The notes beneath the pieces were generated by a model. It was not told the DNA's origin. It saw only the letters and a program-made list of their open reading frames with translations, and ran no database searches. The position numbers and the translations under genes were made by a program. Below are positions 1-5,927 of a DNA stretch of 8,872 nt, piece by piece (within the stretch, counting starts at the first letter, position 1; each line of letters starts with the position of its first letter). The DNA comes from CBIFWW01 sp966186435 (lineage in GTDB: Bacteria; Pseudomonadota; Gammaproteobacteria; Enterobacterales; Enterobacteriaceae): positions 1 to 8,872 of the forward strand of contig CBIFWW010000133.1 of NCBI GenBank assembly GCA_966186435.1. The letters are read 5' to 3'.

Positions 1-27
1 CGGGTTCGAGTCCCGTCCGTTCCGCCA
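1..27 (+). tRNA. aspU: tRNA-Asp, 3' part only
   Basis: The first 27 bases are the T-arm (GGTTCGAGTCCC), the 3' acceptor strand, the discriminator G and an encoded CCA at 25-27. The same T-arm and acceptor strand belong to enterobacterial tRNA-Asp(GUC), and the 5' portion of a tRNA-Asp appears at the other end of this window. By position before dkgB this copy corresponds to E. coli aspU, which ends an rRNA operon. The anticodon lies outside the window, so the identity rests on the 3' half and on synteny. The aspU name is an inference. Confidence 0.85.
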
Positions 28-35
28 CTTATTTA

Positions 36-65
36 AAGCCCTGAGTGAAAACTCAGGGCTTTTTT
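36..65 (+). terminator. Rho-independent terminator after tRNA-Asp
   Basis: A perfect 10-bp stem, AGCCCTGAGT (37-46) with ACTCAGGGCT (51-60), is closed by a GAAA tetraloop and followed by a run of six T (60-65). It starts about ten bases after the CCA of the tRNA and so ends the upstream stable-RNA transcript. The short A run before the stem is too small to make it an equally strong terminator on the other strand. Confidence 0.93.
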
Positions 66-188
66 GTATCTGAAATCTGTTAGCTATTGCCAAAATCGCA
101 ATTATCTTGCCTCATTTTTGCTCATGCTTCCTTAATTTCCAGACGTCATACTACCTTCATACACAATAAATCTCGGAAAATGAGGTAG
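66..188 (+). other. Leader of the dkgB remnant, no clear promoter
   Basis: This AT-rich interval separates the tRNA terminator from the dkgB remnant. I see no convincing sigma-70 pair. TTGCTC (118-123) and CATACT (147-152) are the best single hexamers, but they are 23 bases apart, too far for a normal promoter. A ribosome binding site, GAGG (182-185), lies six bases before the ATG at 192. No repeat, attachment site or small RNA is evident. Confidence 0.5.
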
Positions 189-191
189 ATG

Positions 192-476
192 ATGGGTATC
201 CCTGCACTGGGTTTAGGTACGTATCGTTTCAAGGACGATGCGGTCATCGCATCAGTATCAATAGCGTTGAAGCTTGGCTACCGAGCTATCGACACCGCAC
301 AAATTTACGACAATGAAGCTGCTATTGGAAAAGCGTTACAATCCAGCCAAATTACCCACGAAGAATTGTTTATCACCACTGAAATCTGGAAAGATAATTT
401 CAGCAAGGAGAAATTAATCTTTTCGCTGCGAGAACGTCTGGTTAGCCCGGAAACTCTGGCACCAGACTGGGATTAA
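192..476 (+). pseudogene. dkgB: Remnant of 2,5-diketo-D-gluconate reductase B with internal deletion
   Basis: The intact enzyme is an NADPH-dependent aldo-keto reductase of about 267 residues acting on 2,5-diketo-D-gluconate and small aldehydes such as methylglyoxal. Here 94 residues remain. Residues 1 to about 81 match the DkgB N-terminus, including GLGTYRFKDD and the motif AIDTAQIYDNE with Asp34 and Tyr39. The reading frame then passes directly into RLVSPETLAPDWD, which is the C-terminus of DkgB. About 170 residues are missing, including the IHWP histidine and the whole nucleotide-binding half of the barrel. The lysine expected in the TTKIW motif is Glu64, so a second catalytic residue is also lost. 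The ATG at 192 is chosen because GAGG at 182-185 is well spaced and because E. coli DkgB aligns there; ATG 189 is an alternative. A working enzyme is very unlikely. Whether a short peptide is still made cannot be judged from sequence. Confidence 0.88.
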
Positions 477-504
477 CCATCAATTATCCTACTCATATAA
501 GCCT

Positions 505-1407
505 TCAAAGCCCCTTTGGGGGCTGCTTCACATGTTCGCTCAGGAAATCGACAAAGGCCCGGATCCGGGTGCTGACGGCCCTGTCACTGTAATATACCGC
601 GCTAAATGGCATCTCAATGGGCAACCGCTCTTCAGCCAGGATCTCTACCAGTGTCCCTTCAGCAATTTCCTTGTCGATCATAAAATCTGACAAGCAGGCA
701 ATACCATTCCCACTCAAGCAAAGCTGCTTAAGCGTTTCCCCACTGTTTGACGAAATACCGGGCACAATTTCACAGGGCTGTCCATCGTCTGCTGCTACCG
801 GCCAACGGTTCAAAGATACCGGCTCCGAGAACCCCAGGCAGGTGTGATGAGCCAAATCACAAGCGGAGGCTGGCATACCGTGCTCAGCCAGATAGGCCGG
901 GGAGGCAATCAGTTTGCGGTAGCTGCTGAACAATGGACGGGCACGTAAACTTGAATCTGCCAGGTTGCCGACGCGAATCGCCACATCTACTTTACGTTCA
1001 ATCAGGTTAATAAAAGTTTCTGATGAGACCAGTGAAAGAGAAACCTCAGGGAATCGCTCGCGGAAAGGTTTAATTAATGGCATTAACAGATGTAATACCA
1101 CCGGGGTGGCTGCATCAATACGTAATAAACCCTTAGGGGTTTGCCGGGATTCCATAATCTCGGTTTCTGCGGCTGCCATTTCCTGAAGCACCTGTTGAAC
1201 CCGGCGGAAATAGCGTTCGCCTTCTTCTGTCAGGCTCAATTGGCGAGTCGTTCGGTTGAGCAGACTCACTCCCAGCTTGGATTCAAGTTTTTTCACTGCA
1301 CGGCTGACGGCAGAGTTAGCCAGCGATAGCTGCTCAGCAGCCCGGCTAAAACTGCCGCTCTCCACCACCGCTACAAAGATTGCCAGTTCATCTGAGGATG
1401 CCTTCAT
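505..1407 (-). CDS. yafC: LysR-type transcriptional regulator YafC
   Basis: The 300-residue protein has the full LysR-family plan and near-identity to E. coli YafC over long stretches. Residues about 8-63 form the winged helix-turn-helix (FSRAAEQL then NSAVSRAVKKLE), a linker helix follows, and residues about 90-290 form the effector-binding domain with LRIDAATPVVLHLLMP and SSNSGETLKQLC. The ligand is unknown. The start has AGGAG at 1413-1417, five bases from the ATG. The gene is divergent from the MFS transporter at 1513, the usual arrangement for a LysR regulator and its target, so control of that pump is a reasonable inference; autoregulation is also typical of the family. In E. coli the divergent neighbour of yafC is yafD, so the target may differ between species. 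The stop lies 28 bases from the end of the convergent dkgB remnant. Confidence 0.94.
   Translation of the reverse strand: MKASSDELAIFVAVVESGSFSRAAEQLSLANSAVSRAVKKLESKLGVSLLNRTTRQLSLTEEGERYFRRVQQVLQEMAAAETEIMESRQTPKGLLRIDAATPVVLHLLMPLIKPFRERFPEVSLSLVSSETFINLIERKVDVAIRVGNLADSSLRARPLFSSYRKLIASPAYLAEHGMPASACDLAHHTCLGFSEPVSLNRWPVAADDGQPCEIVPGISSNSGETLKQLCLSGNGIACLSDFMIDKEIAEGTLVEILAEERLPIEMPFSAVYYSDRAVSTRIRAFVDFLSEHVKQPPKGL
509..524 (-). terminator. Possible weak terminator hairpin at the end of yafC
   Basis: AGCCCC (509-514) can pair with GGGGCT (519-524) around a four-base loop. Read on the minus strand the stem is followed by only three T before mixed sequence, so it is a poor intrinsic terminator. 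The stem lies within the last codons of yafC (Pro-Pro-Lys-Gly-Leu). It may also slow transcription arriving from the dkgB remnant. Confidence 0.35.
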
Positions 1408-1512
1408 TATTGCTCCTGGTGCAAAATTCTATTGAGACTTTGAATATTTTTGTTATTTAAGCATGAGTGCATACTGCGTGTCATCTTAGACAGAACAGTT
1501 ATGGAGTTCATC
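1408..1512. promoter_or_regulatory. Divergent yafC / MFS control region
   Basis: This 105-base interval separates two divergent start codons. On the minus strand TAGAAT (1426-1431) is a good -10 for yafC, although a matching -35 is poor. On the plus strand TTGAGA (1432-1437) and TATTTA (1454-1459) with 16 bases between are a weak promoter candidate for the transporter. The segment 1431-1445 reads ATTGA-N5-TGAAT, a partly symmetric T-N11-A element of the type bound by LysR regulators, and overlaps both candidates. All assignments here are pattern-based. Confidence 0.4.
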
Positions 1513-2709
1513 ATGCCTCTGGCACTTCTGGCGCTTACTATCAGCGCTTACGCAATCGGTACTACCGAGTTTGTTATTGTCGGGCTGGTCCCGACTATTG
1601 CCCAGCAGCTAGGAATCACATTGCCTTCAGCCGGTTTGCTGGTTTCTATTTATGCGCTGGGTGTCGCCATCGGCGCCCCTGTGCTGACTGCCCTGACTGG
1701 CAAAATGCACCGTAAAAAATTGCTGTTGTCCCTGATGGTGCTGTTTACCATGGGTAACCTGGTGGCCTGGTTAGCACCTAACTATGAAACCCTGGTGATT
1801 GCCCGGTTGTTGACCGGCCTGGCGCACGGGGTGTTCTTCTCCATTGGCTCTACCATCGCAACCAGTTTGGTACCTAAAGAGAAAGCCGCGTCGGCGATTG
1901 CCATTATGTTCGGTGGTTTAACCGTGGCTCTGGTAACCGGTGTGCCGTTAGGTACCTTTATCGGCCAACACTTCGGCTGGCGTGAAACTTTCCTTGCTGT
2001 GTCAGTGAACGGTGTGATCGCGTTGATTGCCAGCTGGATCCTGGTGCCAAGTAACATCCCGAGCCGTGCACCTGCAAGCTTCCGTGCTCAACTGAGTGTG
2101 TTGACTCACCCGCGTCTACTGATGATTTATGCCATCACGGCACTGGGCTACGGCGGCGTGTTCACCGCCTTTACCTTCCTGGCTCCAATGATGCAAAGCC
2201 TGGCTGGTTTCTCGCCATCAGCAGTAAGCTGGATCCTGCTAGGGTACGGGGTGTCTGTTGCAATCGGGAATATTTGGGGCGGTAAACTGGCGGATAAACA
2301 CGGTGCGGCATTTGCCCTGAAACTTATTTTCGCTGCATTGGCTATCTTGTTGGTTATCTTCCAGTTCACCGCAACTACTCACTATGGTGCCCTGGTGACC
2401 ATCCTGATTATGGGTATCTTCGCTTTCGCTAACGTGCCGGGTCTACAGGTATATGTGGTTCAGAAAGCAGAACAGTATGTACCTGAAGCGGTTGATGTGG
2501 CCTCTGGCCTGAACATTGCGGCCTTCAACGTGGGTATCGCATTGGGTTCAATTATCGGTGGTCAGACTGTTGCCACTCTTGGACTGGCACAAACCCCGTG
2601 GATTGGTGCAGTAATTGTGACAGTAGCTATGGTATTGATTATTTGGAGCGGTCGTCTTGATAAGCGTCATCCTAAAGTGACACTGACTACCATTGCTGAA
2701 CACAGCTAA
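1513..2709 (+). CDS. MFS transporter, DHA1 family (YdhP/AraJ-like)
   Basis: This predicted 398-residue inner-membrane protein has the hydrophobic pattern of a 12-helix major facilitator. Helix 1 carries AIGTTEFVIVGLVPTIA (residues 14-30), a signature of the YdhP/AraJ/Cml-type drug or sugar efflux branch. The motif-A loop after helix 2 is GKMHRKK (63-69), and its counterpart in the second half is GGKLADKHG (256-264). GVPLGTFIGQHFGWR (143-157) resembles the antiporter motif of helix 5. Proton-driven export of a small molecule is likely; the substrate is not predictable. ATG 1513 is preferred because GGAG at 1503-1506 lies six bases before it and family members start MPLALL; ATG 1501 and a TTG at 1450 are alternatives. 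The gene is not at this place in E. coli. Pairing with the divergent LysR gene suggests inducible expression. Codon use and GC look like those of the neighbours, with no mobile-element remnants beside it. Confidence 0.9.
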   Translation: MPLALLALTISAYAIGTTEFVIVGLVPTIAQQLGITLPSAGLLVSIYALGVAIGAPVLTALTGKMHRKKLLLSLMVLFTMGNLVAWLAPNYETLVIARLLTGLAHGVFFSIGSTIATSLVPKEKAASAIAIMFGGLTVALVTGVPLGTFIGQHFGWRETFLAVSVNGVIALIASWILVPSNIPSRAPASFRAQLSVLTHPRLLMIYAITALGYGGVFTAFTFLAPMMQSLAGFSPSAVSWILLGYGVSVAIGNIWGGKLADKHGAAFALKLIFAALAILLVIFQFTATTHYGALVTILIMGIFAFANVPGLQVYVVQKAEQYVPEAVDVASGLNIAAFNVGIALGSIIGGQTVATLGLAQTPWIGAVIVTVAMVLIIWSGRLDKRHPKVTLTTIAEHS

Positions 2710-2733
2710 AATAAGACTTTCGCTAGCTGGTCA

Positions 2734-2762
2734 TTGAAACAGCACGCTAAAAACCCTATAAC
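2734..2762 (+). promoter_or_regulatory. Candidate sigma-70 promoter for yafD
   Basis: TTGAAA (2734-2739) and TATAAC (2757-2762) are separated by 17 bases, each matching the consensus hexamer at five of six positions. Initiation would be expected near A2769, giving a leader of about 41 bases to the yafD ATG. The -10 lies in the left arm of a long inverted repeat that continues downstream. Confidence 0.65.
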
Positions 2763-2767
2763 TGAAT

Positions 2768-2794
2768 GACCCCGTCGAAAGGCAGGGTCGTTTT
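2768..2794 (+). terminator. Hairpin with GAAA loop: MFS terminator or yafD leader structure
   Basis: GACCC (2768-2772) pairs with GGGTC (2785-2789). After a C-A mismatch, GTC (2774-2776) pairs with GGC (2781-2783) around a GAAA tetraloop, and a T-rich run GTTTT follows (2790-2794). This resembles an intrinsic terminator for the MFS transcript. Flanking arms CTATAACT (2756-2763) and AGTTATAG (2795-2802) extend the symmetry up to the yafD ribosome binding site. For transcripts starting at the candidate promoter just upstream the same bases would form a 5'-end hairpin. Confidence 0.6.
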
Positions 2795-2809
2795 AGTTAT
2801 AGAGGTAAA

Positions 2810-3622
2810 ATGGCAGAAGTGCGAAAGAAAACTTACGCAATGCGCTATGTGGCTGGCCAGCCGGCGGAACGAATTTCGCCTCCTCTCTCTTTGGCTGGCA
2901 TTGGTGATGCTCTCCCTCCAGGCGTACCTATCTCAGGTAGCGATTCCCTACGGGTGTTGGTGTGGAACATCTATAAGCAACAACGCGCAGAGTGGCTCTC
3001 CGTCTTACAAGGATTTGGCAAAGGGGCGCATCTGGTGCTGCTTCAGGAGGCTCAAACCACTCCTGAACTGGTGCGTTTTGCTACGTCCAACTATATGGCC
3101 GCCGATCAGGTACCCGCCATTGTGATGCCCCAGCATGCTTCCGGCGTCATGACGTTAGCCTCTTCTCATCCGGTTTATTGCTGCCCTCTGCGTGAGCGGG
3201 AGCCAATCCTGCGCTTATCTAAGTCTGCTCTGGTTACAGTATATCCCTTGCCCGATGGCCGCCTGCTGATGGTGGTCAACATTCACGCGGTGAATTTTAG
3301 TATCGGCGTGGACGTATATAGCAAGCAGCTTGGCCCGATAGGGGAGCAAATAGCCCACCACGATGGCCCGGTAATTATGGCCGGTGATTTCAATGCCTGG
3401 AGCCGCCCGCGGATGAATGCGTTATATCGCTTCGCTCGGGAGATGTCGCTGCGGGAGGTTCGCTTTATGGATGACCAACGGCGCAAGGCCTTCGGCCGCC
3501 CACTCGATTTTGTGTTTTACCGTGGGATCAACGTACAGCAAGCCTCCGTGCTGGTGACCCGAGCGTCCGATCATAATCCACTACTCGTTGAATTCACTCC
3601 CGGCATGCCTGTACGTAAGTAA
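2810..3622 (+). CDS. yafD: YafD, endonuclease/exonuclease/phosphatase family protein
   Basis: The 270-residue protein matches E. coli YafD almost throughout. It carries the EEP (DNase I-like) fold signatures in order: VWNIYK with Asn53, LLQEAQ with metal-binding Glu80, VNIHAVNF with His159, AGDFNAW with Asp193 and Asn195, and RASDHNPLL with Asp254 and His255. All catalytic positions expected of the superfamily are present, so a metal-dependent phosphoesterase activity is likely. The physiological substrate is not established to my knowledge. No signal peptide or membrane segment is seen. The ATG at 2810 has AGAGG at 2801-2805 with a slightly short four-base spacer. E. coli YafD begins at the position of GTG 2819, which is a possible alternative start but too far from that site. 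yafE follows after 66 bases, so the two may be cotranscribed. Confidence 0.94.
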   Translation: MAEVRKKTYAMRYVAGQPAERISPPLSLAGIGDALPPGVPISGSDSLRVLVWNIYKQQRAEWLSVLQGFGKGAHLVLLQEAQTTPELVRFATSNYMAADQVPAIVMPQHASGVMTLASSHPVYCCPLREREPILRLSKSALVTVYPLPDGRLLMVVNIHAVNFSIGVDVYSKQLGPIGEQIAHHDGPVIMAGDFNAWSRPRMNALYRFAREMSLREVRFMDDQRRKAFGRPLDFVFYRGINVQQASVLVTRASDHNPLLVEFTPGMPVRK

Positions 3623-3632
3623 CTCATTTCAG

Positions 3633-3660
3633 GCCTGCCATTTGGCAGGCTGGTCCTGCC
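3633..3660 (+). other. Intergenic hairpin(s) between yafD and yafE
   Basis: GCCTGCC (3633-3639) pairs perfectly with GGCAGGC (3644-3650) around a four-base loop. The second arm can instead pair with CCTGCC (3655-3660). No T run follows, so it is not a standard terminator. It may stabilise the upstream mRNA end or partly insulate yafE. yafE has its own AAGGA site at 3677-3681. Confidence 0.55.
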
Positions 3661-3688
3661 GCAAACCAACGCAATAAAGGACACAGAG

Positions 3689-4459
3689 ATGACAACACGA
3701 AGCCACCATGACCAGGTCAGTGCCCAGTTTAGTAGCCAGGCAAATGCCTACCTCTCCAGTGCGGTTCACGCCAGCGGGCGGGATTTGCAACGGTTGGAGG
3801 CCCATCTTCAAACCATTAAACCTGGGCGGCTACTGGATTTGGGCTGTGGTGCAGGGCATGCCAGCTTTGTCGCGTCAGGGGCATCCACTTCAGTGGTGGC
3901 CTATGATCTCTCTGAATCCATGCTGGATGTGGTTGCCAGTGCTGCAGTAGACAAAGAAATAGGGAATATCGAGACTTGCCAGGGTTATGCTGAAACGCTG
4001 CCCTTTGAGGACGCCAGTTTTGATGTCGTGATTAGCCGTTATTCTGCCCATCACTGGCATGATGTAGGTAAGGCGCTGCGGGAGGTATCTCGGGTGCTTA
4101 AGCCGAATGGCGAAGTTATCGTAATGGATGTGATGTCGCCGGGGATGGTGGTTGCCGATATCTGGCTGCAAACCGTTGAAGCTTTGAGGGATACCTCCCA
4201 CGTCCGCGATTATTCTGCCACGGAGTGGTCAGCTTTCATCAGTGAAGCTGGAATAAGGGTAGAGCAGGTGGAGAGCGGTAAGCTGGCGCTGGAATTCACC
4301 AGTTGGGTCACCCGGATGCGTACGCCTGATGCGTTAGTTCAGGCCATTCGACTGTATCAGCAAAGCGCGTCCACGCCCGTTAAAAGCTATTTCGGTTTAC
4401 AGGAGGACGGTTCTTTTACCACCGATACTATTTGGATCACCGGACGGAAGCCAGCGTAA
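3689..4459 (+). CDS. yafE: YafE, class I SAM-dependent methyltransferase
   Basis: The 256-residue protein has a Methyltransf_11-type fold. Motif I is LLDLGCGAG (residues 48-56), the ribose-binding acidic residue is in VVAYDLS (Asp73), and the post-motif stretches AETLPFEDASFDVVISR and HHWHD are intact; the family resembles the UbiE/menaquinone-type methyltransferases. It is likely cytosolic and the substrate is unknown. Similarity to E. coli YafE is high across the whole length. The annotated K-12 protein is shorter as I recall it, so this copy looks full length. AAGGA at 3677-3681 is seven bases from the ATG. The gene follows yafD on the same strand and is closed by a strong terminator. Confidence 0.93.
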   Translation: MTTRSHHDQVSAQFSSQANAYLSSAVHASGRDLQRLEAHLQTIKPGRLLDLGCGAGHASFVASGASTSVVAYDLSESMLDVVASAAVDKEIGNIETCQGYAETLPFEDASFDVVISRYSAHHWHDVGKALREVSRVLKPNGEVIVMDVMSPGMVVADIWLQTVEALRDTSHVRDYSATEWSAFISEAGIRVEQVESGKLALEFTSWVTRMRTPDALVQAIRLYQQSASTPVKSYFGLQEDGSFTTDTIWITGRKPA

Positions 4460-4460
4460 C

Positions 4461-4487
4461 AAAAAGGCACCCCTCGGGTGCCTTTTT
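4461..4487. terminator. Bidirectional Rho-independent terminator, yafE / mltD
   Basis: GGCACCC (4466-4472) pairs with GGGTGCC (4476-4482). The stem is preceded by five A (4461-4465) and followed by five T (4483-4487), so it works in both directions. It starts one base after the yafE stop and ends 13 bases from the mltD stop, serving both convergent genes. Confidence 0.94.
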
Positions 4488-4500
4488 ACATGCGCGATTG

Positions 4501-5856
4501 TCAGGTATCCGGACGATCGTTACCACGAACATACAGTGTCAACTGGTCGCCTGGCCGGAGCGCGTTTGAATCGCTGTTCCAACGTTTAACGTCTTTAACA
4601 CCTACGCCGTGGCGCTTAGCAATACTGGAAAGGGAATCCCCTTTACGTACGCGATAGGTGATGCTGTTGTTTGCCAGTTGGCTGCTTGTACTACTGGTGC
4701 CGATGGACAGCTTTTGCCCAGGCTTAATGCTGGTGCCACGCAAGTTATTCCAGCGTTGCAAATCACGCGTCGAAACCTTCATCCGTGCTGCAATGCTTGA
4801 AAGCGTATCCCCGGAGCGAACCTCGTAGTTGCTTCCGGCCATTGCTGCGCTGGCTTCATCCTGAGCGGATGGCTGAACGGCGGCAATTTCACCGGCGGCA
4901 ATGGATTCACGCACCAGTGCGGCATGCTTCTGTGGAACCATGACGTACTTGGCGTTGCCAGTACCAACCGTGGTGCCTTTGTAGCCTGCATTAAACGCCT
5001 GAAGTTTCTTCAGGGGCATGCCCGTAACTTCCGCCAACTGCGTCATTGAAACCGGAGAATCCACTTTGACCCGCGCCAGAGCACGGCTTTCATCCGTGGT
5101 CGGCAGCTGGATCCCGTACTGTTTGCTGTTTTTGAGCAAGTCACTCAGTGCTAGCATTTTCGGCACGTAAAGTTTGGTTTCTAATGGCAGTGAAAGCGAC
5201 CAAAAGTCTGTAGGTTTCCCTTGTGCTTTATTCGCTTTGATTGCCTTCATTACCCGGCCTTCGCCACTGTTGTAGGCCGCGACGGTCAGTAACCAGTCGC
5301 CGTCGAACATACGGTTCAGACGTTGCATCATGTTTAAGGCCGCAGTTGTGGAAGCCACAACGTCACGACGCGCATCATAATTACGGGTCTGTTTCAGACC
5401 GTAGTTACGCCCCGTACTTGGGATGATCTGCCAAATGCCAGCGGCACTTGCGGCAGACGTCGCATGGGGATTAAAAGCACTCTCCACTATGGGTAGTAAT
5501 ACTAGTTCCATCGGCATGTTACGTTTCTTAACTTGCCCGGCTATCCAGTACATATACGGCTCTGCTCGTAAAGTTACATCGTGGAGATAGCTCTTGTTCT
5601 TTAAGTACTTTTGTTTTTGTTCGCGTATCCGGTTGTTTTCCGGAATACCCATCTTCAGCTCGCCGCCAATATAGGCCCAAAGGTTTTGATCCGGCGCGAT
5701 GAAAGTTCCATCATCCATCCATCGCGCGGTTGTCGCTCGATCACCTTGACTAGCTGTAGAAAGGCTCTGTGCGTGCTGCTGGATATTGCCATCGTGCTTT
5801 GATGCCTGGCACCCCGCAAGCAGGACAGACGCGAGAATGATCGCTCTTGCCTTCAT
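4501..5856 (-). CDS. mltD: Membrane-bound lytic murein transglycosylase D
   Basis: MltD cleaves the MurNAc-GlcNAc bond of peptidoglycan to give 1,6-anhydro products. The 451 residues match the usual length of about 452. A lipoprotein signal peptide ends in LLAGC, placing the lipidated Cys at residue 16. The family 23 transglycosylase domain follows, with catalytic Glu125 in PIVESAFNPHA and the motifs AAGIWQIIPSTGRNYGL (138-154) and AAYNSGEGRV (193-202). Two LysM repeats at about 343-386 and 399-443 bind glycan; each has the (Y)xVxxGDxLSSIA core. The residue after Cys16 is Gln rather than Asp, which fits outer-membrane sorting by the Lol system. The mRNA just upstream of the ATG has no recognisable Shine-Dalgarno sequence. 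The gene points towards yafE and lies 71 bases after gloB on the same strand. Confidence 0.95.
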   Translation of the reverse strand: MKARAIILASVLLAGCQASKHDGNIQQHAQSLSTASQGDRATTARWMDDGTFIAPDQNLWAYIGGELKMGIPENNRIREQKQKYLKNKSYLHDVTLRAEPYMYWIAGQVKKRNMPMELVLLPIVESAFNPHATSAASAAGIWQIIPSTGRNYGLKQTRNYDARRDVVASTTAALNMMQRLNRMFDGDWLLTVAAYNSGEGRVMKAIKANKAQGKPTDFWSLSLPLETKLYVPKMLALSDLLKNSKQYGIQLPTTDESRALARVKVDSPVSMTQLAEVTGMPLKKLQAFNAGYKGTTVGTGNAKYVMVPQKHAALVRESIAAGEIAAVQPSAQDEASAAMAGSNYEVRSGDTLSSIAARMKVSTRDLQRWNNLRGTSIKPGQKLSIGTSSTSSQLANNSITYRVRKGDSLSSIAKRHGVGVKDVKRWNSDSNALRPGDQLTLYVRGNDRPDT

Positions 5857-5888
5857 GTGTGTGTCAATGGTTGCTTAAAAGACGAACG

Positions 5889-5917
5889 ATAATACAGTCG
5901 AAGCGAGTCCAACACAA
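5889..5917 (-). promoter_or_regulatory. Candidate mltD promoter
   Basis: On the minus strand TATTAT (5894 to 5889) is a good -10 with five of six matches, and TTGTGT (5917 to 5912) stands 17 bases upstream as a weak -35. Initiation would fall near 5882, giving a leader of roughly 26 bases. The pair starts about ten bases after the gloB stop. No terminator is visible between gloB and mltD, so readthrough is also possible. Confidence 0.5.
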
Positions 5918-5927
5918 GCCGGAATGA

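Noticed and set aside
1450..1512. TTG start for the MFS transporter at 1450
   Set aside because: It has no ribosome binding site and adds a polar, Cys- and Arg-containing stretch not seen in the family. ATG 1513 fits better.
2766..3125. Open frame of 119 residues over the yafD start
   Set aside because: It is an out-of-frame shadow of yafD, with biased composition, no family resemblance and no independent ribosome binding site.
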